From Bacillota bacterium (GTDB lineage Bacteria > Bacillota > Clostridia > Christensenellales > Pumilibacteraceae): a stretch of DNA of 48,378 nt. The DNA is taken from the NCBI GenBank assembly GCA_019113265.1, contig DXHT01000024.1, forward strand, positions 1 through 48,378, in the 5' to 3' direction. The position numbers were made by a program, and so were the translations under genes. The notes beneath the pieces were generated by a model. The model did no database searches and had not been told where the DNA came from. It saw nothing but the letters and a program-made list of their open reading frames with translations. Of this stretch, positions 36,494 to 45,282 are shown in pieces; the stretch's first letter is position 1, and the number at the start of each line of letters is the position of its first letter.

Positions 36494-36928
36494 TCAATCG
36501 CCTTTGGCAAGCACGTTGACTTTGTCTTCGTCGATACCCAGATACGCGGCTACGGACATTATCAGTCGCATTTTGACGGCTATATCGTTGCCGCCGTCGC
36601 ACACGATGATCACGCCCTCGGGTTCACGCACCGTTTCGCCGTCCTCCGTTACCACGTCTTTCCAGTATATCATTACGGAAACGTCTCCCACGCCCTCCGT
36701 ACCGGACAACTTTGCTTCCAGCTCTTTTACCACGCCTGCACAATAATCATACTCACCGTTTTCCTCGTTTATGCCTGCGTTTTCCGACGAAAAACAGGAA
36801 CTTCCGAAATAAATGAGGAGCATTACGGCGATCGCAAGCACGGCGACCGCAAGCCAGATGCGTTTTGCGCCGCCCAATTTTGCCGCGACGGCTGCGGCTT
36901 TACTCTTTATCTTTTCCCACATAGACAT
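36494..36928 (-). CDS. spoIIIAG: stage III sporulation protein AG
   Basis: Single TM then ELEAKLSGTEGVGDVSVMIYW...EPEGVIIVCDGGNDIAVKMRLIMSVAAYLGIDEDKVNVL; start at MWEKIKSK. Confidence 0.94.
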   Translation of the reverse strand: MSMWEKIKSKAAAVAAKLGGAKRIWLAVAVLAIAVMLLIYFGSSCFSSENAGINEENGEYDYCAGVVKELEAKLSGTEGVGDVSVMIYWKDVVTEDGETVREPEGVIIVCDGGNDIAVKMRLIMSVAAYLGIDEDKVNVLAKGD

Positions 36929-37376
36929 ATACCGCGGATATATCCGTTCCGAAATATTCCGAAACGAGCGCGCCCACCCGAACGATCTCGGACGAGCTGT
37001 CTGCAAATTCCCCGTATAACGTGACTACGACGCGCGTTACCGTCGCCTTGTCGGCATAAACCGTCCCTTCCACTACGCTTGACGTATCGTAGCCGTGCGC
37101 GGCGAGCTCCGCGTCGAGAGCTTCCGCGGCAAGCGCAAAGTACGCCTCGTCCGTTACGTCCGCTATATCTTCGTCGTATGCCGAGTCGCCATAATCGCAA
37201 CTCAGCGCGTCGTAATTTCCGGATATTATCATGGGTACGGGGAATATCACTGCAAGTACGAACGCGTACACGCACGCAGTCCGCACCGCGCCGTGCATGC
37301 GCGTTCCCGCCGTAAGGTGATTTATCACCGCGCCGAGTATGCCCGTACCCAGCACGCTCATAAGCCATACCGTCAT
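36900..37376 (-). CDS. spoIIIAF: stage III sporulation protein AF-like
   Basis: Two N-terminal TMs (MTVWLMSVLGTGILGAVINHLTAG; VYAFVLAVIFPVPMI) and position between AE and AG. Confidence 0.8.
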   Translation of the reverse strand: MTVWLMSVLGTGILGAVINHLTAGTRMHGAVRTACVYAFVLAVIFPVPMIISGNYDALSCDYGDSAYDEDIADVTDEAYFALAAEALDAELAAHGYDTSSVVEGTVYADKATVTRVVVTLYGEFADSSSEIVRVGALVSEYFGTDISAVYVYVGKDKE

Positions 37377-38464
37377 AAGAATATGTTCCCCGCAGCCATA
37401 AGTATGAGCATGAAAACGAAATACAGAAATCCCGCACCGAACATCATGCCGCCCGCAAGAGACACCGTCTTGCTTATTCCCTGCAACATATCGCCCATCT
37501 GCTTGTCCCCGAACGGTTCGGCTATCGCGGCGGACAGTTTCAGGCACAGCGACAGTACGGCGATCTGCATAACGGCGGGTAGTATCGTCAGAAGCAACAG
37601 CACGAGAGCAGTATAACCGAGCGCGTTTTTGATCGCTATCCCGCCGGACACTACGAGATTGAATCCCTCCGACATATACCCGCCTATGACGGGAACGTAT
37701 TTGCCTATTGCGAATTTCGCTCCGCGCACGCCGAGATTATCCATGACGTTCGCGGTAACGCCCTGTATGCTCATTACCGCCGTCAGCACGAAAAAGCCCG
37801 TACCGAACAGCCACTTTACCGCACTGCGCAAAAACGAAGACATCTTATTCGGTCCGCCCTCTCCCGAAATGCTGCCCACCACGCCGAAAACGAACGCGGC
37901 GGCGAGCATGGGCATCAGTACGGACGAAATGAGATTGAACATACCGCTCGTTATAACGGCGACTGCGGGACTGAACACTGCGGCAGTAGTTCCGCCGCCC
38001 ACTCCCGCAATAAGAGTAAGTATCACGGGTACGAGTACGTTTATCTGCGCCGCCATGGAGCTGAGCGTCTTTGCGCACATCGTGAACATTGCCGTGACCG
38101 ATACTCCCACCGTTATCACTATACAAGCGGTTGCGGCAACGTGCGCGGCTTTGCTTACGCTCTCGGTATGTCTTCCCCCCTTTAACGCACCGACAGCCGA
38201 ATATATCACCGACACTCCGACGACGGTCGCAAGCAGAACGGCAAGAGCGGACAGACTGCTCCCTATCACGCTGAAAATAAATTCCGTCACATTGGAAAAA
38301 TTCAGCCCTATCTCGCCCGACAGCACACCGCGCAGTACGGATATGAAATCCCTCCCGCCGAACAGCTCGCTCTGGTCACGCGTCAGCTCGGCAAGAAGTC
38401 CGTTCAGCTCGTCGCCGTCGAGCGCACCTATTATGTCATCGGTATAACTGCCGCCAGCCGCCAT
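37373..38464 (-). CDS. spoIIIAE: stage III sporulation protein AE
   Basis: 363 aa polytopic; VKWLFGTGFFVLTAVMSIQGVTANVMDNLGVRGAKFAIGKYVPVIGGYMSEGFNLVVSG. Confidence 0.94.
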   Translation of the reverse strand: MAAGGSYTDDIIGALDGDELNGLLAELTRDQSELFGGRDFISVLRGVLSGEIGLNFSNVTEFIFSVIGSSLSALAVLLATVVGVSVIYSAVGALKGGRHTESVSKAAHVAATACIVITVGVSVTAMFTMCAKTLSSMAAQINVLVPVILTLIAGVGGGTTAAVFSPAVAVITSGMFNLISSVLMPMLAAAFVFGVVGSISGEGGPNKMSSFLRSAVKWLFGTGFFVLTAVMSIQGVTANVMDNLGVRGAKFAIGKYVPVIGGYMSEGFNLVVSGGIAIKNALGYTALVLLLLTILPAVMQIAVLSLCLKLSAAIAEPFGDKQMGDMLQGISKTVSLAGGMMFGAGFLYFVFMLILMAAGNIFL

Positions 38465-38549
38465 GGGTCGTTCTCCTTATTGCGCCGCCCGCTTTTATAT
38501 CGGCGCGCTCCTCGCATGCTTTTTACGCCCGGCAGACGCGGACTTCCCG

Positions 38550-38939
38550 TCACGACTGCGCCAGAAGTTCTATAACTATATCGGCAAGTTTACCGAGCAG
38601 CGGTACTGTCATACACAGAAGGAGTATCTTTCCCGCAAGCGAGATACTGCTCGCAAGCGACGGCATTTTAGCTTCTTCCGCCGCACCGCAGGCAAATTCT
38701 ATGATATACCCCGCCCCCGCGACTTTCATCAGATACGCGACAAGTTCACCGCCCGCTCCCGTCTTTTCCGCAATGTCGGTAAGCATGTCCGTCAGTCCCG
38801 TGACGCCGTCCAGCACGCACATAAGAACCGCCGCACCGCCCGCAATGGCTATTACCGTGGCTATATCCTGTCTTTCGCTGCGTACGGTGAGCGCGGACAC
38901 AACGGTTATTATGCCTATTGCCGCAATTTTGATCGCCAT
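38550..38939 (-). CDS. spoIIIAD: stage III sporulation protein AD
   Basis: 129 aa, MAIKIAAIGIITVVSALTVRSERQDIATVIAIAGG...LMKVAGAGYIIEFACGAAEEAKMPSLASSISLAGKILLL. Confidence 0.93.
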   Translation of the reverse strand: MAIKIAAIGIITVVSALTVRSERQDIATVIAIAGGAAVLMCVLDGVTGLTDMLTDIAEKTGAGGELVAYLMKVAGAGYIIEFACGAAEEAKMPSLASSISLAGKILLLCMTVPLLGKLADIVIELLAQS

Positions 38940-39142
38940 CAGAAATCACCGAACACCGATTGCATGGTAGTAAACAGTTGCGAAAGCATATCCACGACAA
39001 GGAGCAGTACTATCACAAGACCGACGAGACCTACCAGCGTGGCTATTTCGTCCTTGCCCGATTTTTTGAGGATCGCGCCCACCATCGCGGTAATTAGTCC
39101 GACTGCCGCTATTTTGAAGATAACTTCTATACCCATATTCAC
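38939..39142 (-). CDS. spoIIIAC: stage III sporulation protein AC
   Basis: 67 aa, MNMGIEVIFKIAAVGLITAMVGAILKKSGKDEIATLVGLVGLVIVLLLVVDML. Confidence 0.95.
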   Translation of the reverse strand: MNMGIEVIFKIAAVGLITAMVGAILKKSGKDEIATLVGLVGLVIVLLLVVDMLSQLFTTMQSVFGDF

Positions 39143-39621
39143 CAGAAAATCACGGCGGCAAGCAGCCCCGCGAGAAAGCCCAGCTTGACCGCGGCTTTAC
39201 CCGTTTTAGCGTAACGCTCGGCGGCGCGTTTGCCGTACGCGCCGAGTTTAAGCCTGAAATTTTCCACCGCTCCTTTTTCTACGGAGGAAGAACGCGTTCC
39301 CAGCTCCGTAAGTCCTCCGATGACCGCGCTTTTTTCCTCACCGTTCAGCCAACCCGCCGCAGGCGCAGGCTTCGTCCCCGAACGTATCGCGGACGTGCAC
39401 TCGAAAAGCTGCCGCGACAACAGCGGCGAACGCGCCGGATACGCGCTCATAACTTCGGGCAACGTGTCCATAGAGAACGAAAGCGACTCCGCATACGTTC
39501 TTAAAAAACCGTCGAGATCGTCGTAATACTCCGCTTTACGCTTCATGCGCACACATACCGCATAGCCTATCAGCGCGCCCAAGCAACCCAGGCACACCGC
39601 CATGAGCAGTTTATCCGTCAT
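39139..39621 (-). CDS. spoIIIAB: stage III sporulation protein AB
   Basis: Order in operon; GAIGYAVCVRMKRKAEYYDDLDGFLRTYAESLSFSMDTLPEVM; C-terminal GFLAGLLAAVIFW. Confidence 0.88.
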   Translation of the reverse strand: MTDKLLMAVCLGCLGALIGYAVCVRMKRKAEYYDDLDGFLRTYAESLSFSMDTLPEVMSAYPARSPLLSRQLFECTSAIRSGTKPAPAAGWLNGEEKSAVIGGLTELGTRSSSVEKGAVENFRLKLGAYGKRAAERYAKTGKAAVKLGFLAGLLAAVIFW

Positions 39622-40528
39622 TTACTGCCGCCTCGCGCGCGTTGCGCACGTTTGCCTGCACGCCGCCCGCTCCGCGCGATAAAAACGCGTATTTATCCAT
39701 AACGCCGCCGAGAGAAGCAAAAAGCTCCCTCGCGGTAAACGATCTCATATCCGACGCGTGTGCGGAAGCTATCACGGCTATGCCGCACCCCGCAGCCTCT
39801 CGCACTATTCGCGCGTCGTCCTCTCCGAATAGCTCGTCCGTGATTATTACGTCCGGGCGTACGGAGCGCATCGCGCACTCGAAAGCGTGCCGTTTGTCGC
39901 ACCCCGTGATTATGTCCGTTCGCCGTCCGACGTCCATACCGGGCTCGCCCCTGCGGCAACAGGCTATTTCCGCGCGCTCGTCGGCAATGAGCACGTTATA
40001 TCCGCCCTCATCCGAAAGGCGGCGCGCAAGATCGCGCAATATAGTCGTTTTACCGCCTCCGGGCGGCGCAAGCACGAGAATATTGCACAATTTGCCAACT
40101 ATGTCAGGCATAATACATTGTGAAATTCCCAATATTTCATGCGGAATGCGAATATTGACGGAAGAATAGTTTTTTACGGTCAATATCTTTCCTCCGTCCG
40201 TGACGACCTCTCCGCATATGCCCATGCGCACGCCGCCGCCCAGCGTTATGTATCCCCTGTTTATATCGTCGCTGTAAGCATATACGGAGTGTTCGGCTGC
40301 GCCGAGTACGGATGCTCTGACGTCCTCCGCGCGGCACACCAGTGCCGGCGCACTCGACTCCGAAAGCCCCGAACGCGTCAGAAAATATTCCCTGCCGCCG
40401 TACCAGACGGAGACGGGCATTCCCGCGCGCAGTCTTACCTCCCACAGCTTATCGGGATCGAGATTTTCCTCTGCCGACGCGTATACCTCTGCGGGCAATA
40501 CGGATATTACTGAATGAAGATCGAACAT
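39611..40528 (-). CDS. spoIIIAA: stage III sporulation protein AA (ATPase)
   Basis: NILVLAPPGGGKTTILRDLARRLSDEGGYNVLIADERAEIACC; RPDVIITDELFGEDDARIVREAAGCGIAVIASAHA. Confidence 0.95.
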   Translation of the reverse strand: MFDLHSVISVLPAEVYASAEENLDPDKLWEVRLRAGMPVSVWYGGREYFLTRSGLSESSAPALVCRAEDVRASVLGAAEHSVYAYSDDINRGYITLGGGVRMGICGEVVTDGGKILTVKNYSSVNIRIPHEILGISQCIMPDIVGKLCNILVLAPPGGGKTTILRDLARRLSDEGGYNVLIADERAEIACCRRGEPGMDVGRRTDIITGCDKRHAFECAMRSVRPDVIITDELFGEDDARIVREAAGCGIAVIASAHASDMRSFTARELFASLGGVMDKYAFLSRGAGGVQANVRNAREAAVNDG

Positions 40529-40605
40529 ACCGTATTATATTTGCGCCGCTTTCGGTGTATGAACGAAACGTAACACATTGACAATTCACGACATAAAAAG
40601 TAACT

Positions 40606-41664
40606 ATGAGCAAAACCGGCAATTTTATCGGAGTGAACGACGAGCACGGACAGCAACCTCCCACCGCGGGAAAGCGTACTCCCGTTATGCCCTATCTCGG
40701 ACGGAATATATATGAGAACGAGTTTAACAGACCGGCTAAAATGTACTGCGCGATATCGCTGCTTCGCAGTGGCTTCCGAACGTTCGATCTGCACCCCGAA
40801 CTTAGCGACGTAAGCGTATCTACCCGCGTCGGAAGGGCAAATGCGGCGGGAATAGATCTTCTCGTCACAATGGCTTACAATGCGTTCGGTAGCGGGCGCA
40901 CGTTCAATTCCGTTTCCGGTCAGTACACATATTACTCCCCTAACTCCCGATATCCTTCGGCGTCCAGGCAGCTCGCGGAAGACGTTTATTCGGCGATAAC
41001 GGACGACTCTCTGCAAACGAACGGCAGGGGCGTCGGAACGCTTACCGACGTGGGCGTGCTCGGTTCGGTATATTGCCCGTCCGCGCTTGTAGAGGCGGGA
41101 TTCATGACAAACCTGCGTGAAGCAAGGCTGATGCTCGATCCCGATTGGCAACGCTCCATAGGAAGCGCGGCGGCACGCGGCGTATGCGAATACAAAGAAG
41201 CCGAATACGTCGGCGAGGGCAATCCGTCCACATATCCCGCCGTAATGCGGGGATCGGAAAACGCATACGTCGGCATTGCACAGTATTATCTGTCGCTCAG
41301 CGACTTCCCCACCGATCCCGACGGGATATTCGGAAGCGAAACGCGTGAACGAACAAAGGCATTTCAGCAGTTCAACGGACTCGATCCCGACGGCATAATA
41401 GGAAGACAAACGTGGAGCAAACTCGTTCTTCCGTCTCCGTCAGCGTACATTTTGCGCGCGGGCAGTACGGGAAATCCCGTATTGTACCTGCAAAGAAAAT
41501 TGCTGTCAAAGCTGTATCCGCTTGCGACTGACGGCATTTTCGGAGAAGAAACGGAAAACGCACTCATCCTCTTCCAAACGGAATCGGGATTACAGCCCGA
41601 CGGCATAGCCGGTCCGCTTACGTTCTCCGCACTTTCCTCACTCTCTTCCCCGCGCGATCCGTAA
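40606..41664 (+). CDS. Amidase_3-like N-acetylmuramoyl-L-alanine amidase domain plus two peptidoglycan-binding_1 repeats
   Basis: VNDEHGQQPPTAGKRTP, NIYENEFNR, STRVGRANAAG, LVEAGFMTN; C-terminal DPDGIFGSETRERTKAFQQFNGLDPDGIIGRQTW and ATDGIFGEETENALILFQTESGLQPDGIAGPLTF. No signal peptide visible. Confidence 0.85.
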   Translation: MSKTGNFIGVNDEHGQQPPTAGKRTPVMPYLGRNIYENEFNRPAKMYCAISLLRSGFRTFDLHPELSDVSVSTRVGRANAAGIDLLVTMAYNAFGSGRTFNSVSGQYTYYSPNSRYPSASRQLAEDVYSAITDDSLQTNGRGVGTLTDVGVLGSVYCPSALVEAGFMTNLREARLMLDPDWQRSIGSAAARGVCEYKEAEYVGEGNPSTYPAVMRGSENAYVGIAQYYLSLSDFPTDPDGIFGSETRERTKAFQQFNGLDPDGIIGRQTWSKLVLPSPSAYILRAGSTGNPVLYLQRKLLSKLYPLATDGIFGEETENALILFQTESGLQPDGIAGPLTFSALSSLSSPRDP

Positions 41665-41933
41665 AATTGCACTTTCGGGCGCATCGGCTCGGCATACGAA
41701 GCGCAATGACGCATCGGTCCGAAAATCAATGGTGCGAAACCAAAATAAATAACACAATGCAAACGATTTGTCGCTTAAAAGTGATATAAAATGCAATATA
41801 CAATATCATTATTTGCATTATATTTTGTCATGTACTAAATAAATGCATATCTGACGAGCGGTTGCAATGTTTGCAAAATATTAGTAAGTTTTTTTTCGGA
41901 CATTACGTAAATCAGAATAAAGAACGCTGAAAA

Positions 41934-42291
41934 CGAGCCGAGGACAATATGAAACGCTCCGCACGTGTAGTCGCTTGCGGAGCGAAAATTCCGCTTCATG
42001 TCACGACGTGGCAAAAATTCAAGGTCGCGGAAGATGAGCCGACGGCAGAAAAAGAAAAAACGCTTTATCAAGCCGAGGACAATATGAAACGCTCCGCGCG
42101 TGTAGTCGCTTGCGGAGCGAAAATGCCGCCTCATGTCACGACGCGGCAAAAACTCAATGTCGCGGAAGTTGAGCCGACGACAGAAAAAGAAAGAACGCTG
42201 TAAACGAGCCAAGGACAGAAAAAGAAAAAACGCTTTACCGAGCCGACGGCAATATAAAACGCTCCGCGCGTGTAGTCGCTTGCGGAGCGAA
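41934..42291. repeat. tandem ~135-bp repeat (two near-full copies plus a rearranged third) with conserved hairpin core
   Basis: Core aacgctccgc[ag]cgtgtagtcgcttgcggagcgaaaa in each copy; aggacaatatgaaac at 41941 and 42076, acggcaatataaaac at 42246; 8-bp stem cgctccgc/gcggagcg. Confidence 0.85.
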
Positions 42292-42301
42292 AAAACAACA
42301 T

Positions 42302-42329
42302 AAAAGCCGACGCATGTGCGTCGGCTTTT
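42302..42329. terminator. bidirectional-looking intrinsic terminator downstream of efp
   Basis: aaaagccgacgc-atgt-gcgtcggctttt, perfect 12-bp stem. Confidence 0.85.
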
Positions 42330-42334
42330 TAAGA

Positions 42335-42892
42335 TCACTTAACTCTCGACATATATTCGCCCGTTCTCGTATCGACGCGGATCTTGTCGCCGATGTTGAT
42401 GAACAGCGGAACCTGTATCGCCGCGCCCGTTTCGAGCGTCGCGGGCTTGTTGCCGGCCTTGGACGTATCACCCTGAATTCCGGGCTCCGTTTCCGCTATG
42501 GTAAGCTCCACGAAATTAGGGGGATCAACGCTGAAAGGAACATCCTTATAGGACTGGATGGAAACCATCATTTCGGGAATGATGTATTTAAGAGCGTCAC
42601 GGCAATCGTCTATATTGATGCTTATCTGATCGAACGTCTCGGGATCCATGAAATAGCAGAAATCGTCATCCGCATAGAGGAACTGATAGGACTTGGTGTC
42701 TATCCTTGCATCGAGAAATTTCTCCGTCGGGCTGAACGATTCTTCGAGAACCTGTCCAGTAACGACGTTCTTGTATTTCGTTCTGACGAACGCCGAACCC
42801 TTACCCGGCTTGACGTGCTGGAAGTCCACAACACGGAACACCTTGCCGTCCTTTTCAAACGTAGTGCCTTTTCTGAAATCGCCTGCTACCAT
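42335..42892 (-). CDS. efp: translation elongation factor P
   Basis: [65 protein letters not shown]. Confidence 0.97.
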   Translation of the reverse strand: MVAGDFRKGTTFEKDGKVFRVVDFQHVKPGKGSAFVRTKYKNVVTGQVLEESFSPTEKFLDARIDTKSYQFLYADDDFCYFMDPETFDQISINIDDCRDALKYIIPEMMVSIQSYKDVPFSVDPPNFVELTIAETEPGIQGDTSKAGNKPATLETGAAIQVPLFINIGDKIRVDTRTGEYMSRVK

Positions 42893-42968
42893 AAAAATCT
42901 CCTTGTTAATTACTCTTTATATTGTCCGTTAGGACGGCACGCGCGCGGCGCGCTTATTTCGTCGCTTT

Positions 42969-44009
42969 TTATATGATAATACTTTTTGCAAAATTTGTCA
43001 AGTTCTCTATGCCGTCTTTTTTGACGACTACCATATCCTCTATGCGTACGCCGAACTTTTCAAGGTAAAGCCCCGGTTCGACGGTAATGACACAATTTTC
43101 GGGAAGCGGTTCGGTATTATTTGCGGAAAGACGAGGATTTTCGTGTATGTCTATTCCCACACCGTGACCGAGCGAATGCCCGAACTCGCGTTCAAAGCCG
43201 TTTGCACGGAAAATTTCGCGCGCAATGCTGTCCGCTTCCCTGCCGGTCATGCCCGCTTTGAGAAAATCAAGAACCGTCTGCTGTGCGGAAAGTACAAGAT
43301 CGAATACTTCGGAAATGCGCCGCACGGGTTCGCCGTAAACAAATGTACGCGTCATATCTGAGCAGTAGCCGTCCGCCTTTGCTCCTATGTCGAACAGCAC
43401 GACGTCTCCGCGTTCGAGTTTACGGTCGGATGCGGTGTGATGACAGTCGGACGCATTTTCGCCGAACGCGACAATGTTTTCAAACGCAAGCCCGTCAGCT
43501 CCGAGTTTGAGAAATCTGTACGTCAGTTCCGCACTTATGTCGCGCTCGCTGACTCCCGCTTTAAGATACGGCAATACCGCCGTCAGTGCGTGTTCCGTTA
43601 TATCCTGCGCCTTTTTGATCTTCTCTATCTCACTTTCCGTTTTAACGGAACGCATGTTTTCGAGCGCGTCGGATACGGATCGGAAGGTATAGCTCCCGAG
43701 AGCTTTTTTAAGAGCTTTGAACTGAGATACGGTAAGCTTATCATCCTCATATCCCACGAATTTCGCACCAGCCGCAGAGAGCTTGTCTGCAAGCAGTCCG
43801 TACAGCTTTTCGGACGTGGTTATGACTACGTCATACCCGTTTGCCGCCTTGCGCGCTGCCACCTCATACCTGAAATCGGTATAGAACGTGACTGAATCAG
43901 GCAAAAGCAGAACGCAACCGAAAGACGTTTCTATTCCCGTAAAATAAAATCTGTTTGAGCCGCCGAATATCAGAACGGCATCGTTTTTTTCGAACAGAGA
44001 TTCGTACAT
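42969..44009 (-). CDS. pepP: Xaa-Pro aminopeptidase (M24B)
   Basis: LFDIGAKADGYCSDMTRTF, GHSLGHGVGIDIHENPRLS, VITVEPGLYLEKFGVRIEDMV; start at MYESLFEKND (44009). Confidence 0.94.
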   Translation of the reverse strand: MYESLFEKNDAVLIFGGSNRFYFTGIETSFGCVLLLPDSVTFYTDFRYEVAARKAANGYDVVITTSEKLYGLLADKLSAAGAKFVGYEDDKLTVSQFKALKKALGSYTFRSVSDALENMRSVKTESEIEKIKKAQDITEHALTAVLPYLKAGVSERDISAELTYRFLKLGADGLAFENIVAFGENASDCHHTASDRKLERGDVVLFDIGAKADGYCSDMTRTFVYGEPVRRISEVFDLVLSAQQTVLDFLKAGMTGREADSIAREIFRANGFEREFGHSLGHGVGIDIHENPRLSANNTEPLPENCVITVEPGLYLEKFGVRIEDMVVVKKDGIENLTNFAKSIII

Positions 44010-44015
44010 AATCGA

Positions 44016-44044
44016 ATTATAACATAAAGCGGCGCGTATGTAAA
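44016..44044 (-). promoter_or_regulatory. promoter directly abutting pepP start (predicted leaderless)
   Basis: TTTACA (44039-44044) - 17 bp - TATAAT (44016-44021) - 6 nt - ATG (44009). Confidence 0.8.
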
Positions 44045-44439
44045 GCGGAATACGCCGCAGCTCGGCTCGCCTTATAAAAGCGAAGCGGCAAACGTAACGG
44101 CGGAAAAGCGCATTTTCGCACAATGCGTCGGTCGGGTTTGACCGACCCGTCATATCCGCATTTTCCGATCGCGCTTTGCTTGTCGGTTGCCGCACATCGG
44201 TCAAGGCTCGATCGATATGGCCGCGCCAATGAAACGCCCGTAAAACGACTTTTCCGCCGCCCGCGCTCGCGCCGCGACAGTCGCGTTCAGTGCCGCGCCA
44301 TATAGGCATTTAACTGTTTTAGGCACGTAAACGTCGGTAAGTTCATAACCTCTTCGACAGACGCCCGCACGGAGACGCAAGCGCGGAACATACTCCGAAC
44401 GGCACAGAACATACGCGCCGAACGAGCAAAGCCGATAGA

Positions 44440-45282
44440 TCAGACCGCCGAATGCATTCTCTTCATTGCAAGCGCGTCTTCCGCCTGAGTGCCGTCCGAC
44501 TCGCAAATTATGAACGGACGCAGTTTATACTCGTCTATAAGTTTTGCGAGTCCCTCGTAATTCGGACCGTATTTGTCATCCGCGAACGTGAGGTGTTTGA
44601 GTTCTCCCTTTTCCCCGTACATGATCTTGGAAAAATGAACGTGGAACTCCTGCGCGCGCTTGTCGCCCAGCTTTTCTGCGGTGTAATCTATGATGCGCTT
44701 ATAGTCGTCGTATCCCTTTATTCCTCCGCGTGTATAGCTGTTTATATGCCCGAAATCGAAACAGGGGTAAAGCCGTTTATCGGCGGTACAGAAGTCTACA
44801 ACCTCTTCCACCGTGCCTATCTGATTGAGCTTGCCCATCGTTTCGGGGCAAAGTATGAAATCGAAACCCACGTCCCCCAAAGAATCCATCATCGCCGCAA
44901 TATTGTACTTTGCACGGGCGACGGCGTCTTTTCTCTCCGATTTTCCGCACGACGCGGGGTGAAACACGGTGCGCTTACCACCGAACATATTTTCCGCAAT
45001 AAGCGTCTGCCTTATGTAACCCACGGACTTTTCTATCATGTCCGGATCGGGATTTGCAAAATTTGTATAATACGGAGCGTGAGAACTTATCTCAACGTCG
45101 CACTCGGCAAACGCCGCCGCAATTTCCGCCGCCGCTTCTTCGCTTATTCTTACGCCGCGTCCGAACGAATACTCATACGCATTGAGTCCCATTCCCGCGA
45201 GCCATGCCGCCGCTTCCTTGGTGCGCTTATGCCCTTGCTCGTAAAAGGAAAGCGAATTTCCGCTCGGTCCTATTCTCAGCAT
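44440..45282 (-). CDS. deoxyribonuclease IV / xylose isomerase-like TIM barrel
   Basis: ISSHAPYYTNFANPDPDMIEKSVGYIRQTL...VFHPASCGKSERKDA...FILCPETMGKLNQIGTVEEVVDF...CFDFGHINSY, endonuclease IV-like; start at MLRIGPSG. Confidence 0.85.
   Translation of the reverse strand: MLRIGPSGNSLSFYEQGHKRTKEAAAWLAGMGLNAYEYSFGRGVRISEEAAAEIAAAFAECDVEISSHAPYYTNFANPDPDMIEKSVGYIRQTLIAENMFGGKRTVFHPASCGKSERKDAVARAKYNIAAMMDSLGDVGFDFILCPETMGKLNQIGTVEEVVDFCTADKRLYPCFDFGHINSYTRGGIKGYDDYKRIIDYTAEKLGDKRAQEFHVHFSKIMYGEKGELKHLTFADDKYGPNYEGLAKLIDEYKLRPFIICESDGTQAEDALAMKRMHSAV

Noticed and set aside
41934-42291. Possible CRISPR array
   Set aside because: Period ~135 bp, spacers themselves repeated and drifting, only three copies, no cas genes.
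41835-42338. 167-aa minus-strand ORF with internal repeats (FRSASDYTRGAFHIVLG...)
   Set aside because: It is only the translation of the 135-bp non-coding repeat; the internal periodicity comes from the DNA repeat, with no SD.
44017-44506. Several short ORFs (70, 60, 101 aa) in the pepP-endonuclease IV gap
   Set aside because: Mutually overlapping on both strands, no SD, no conserved motifs; the pepP promoter lies in this gap.
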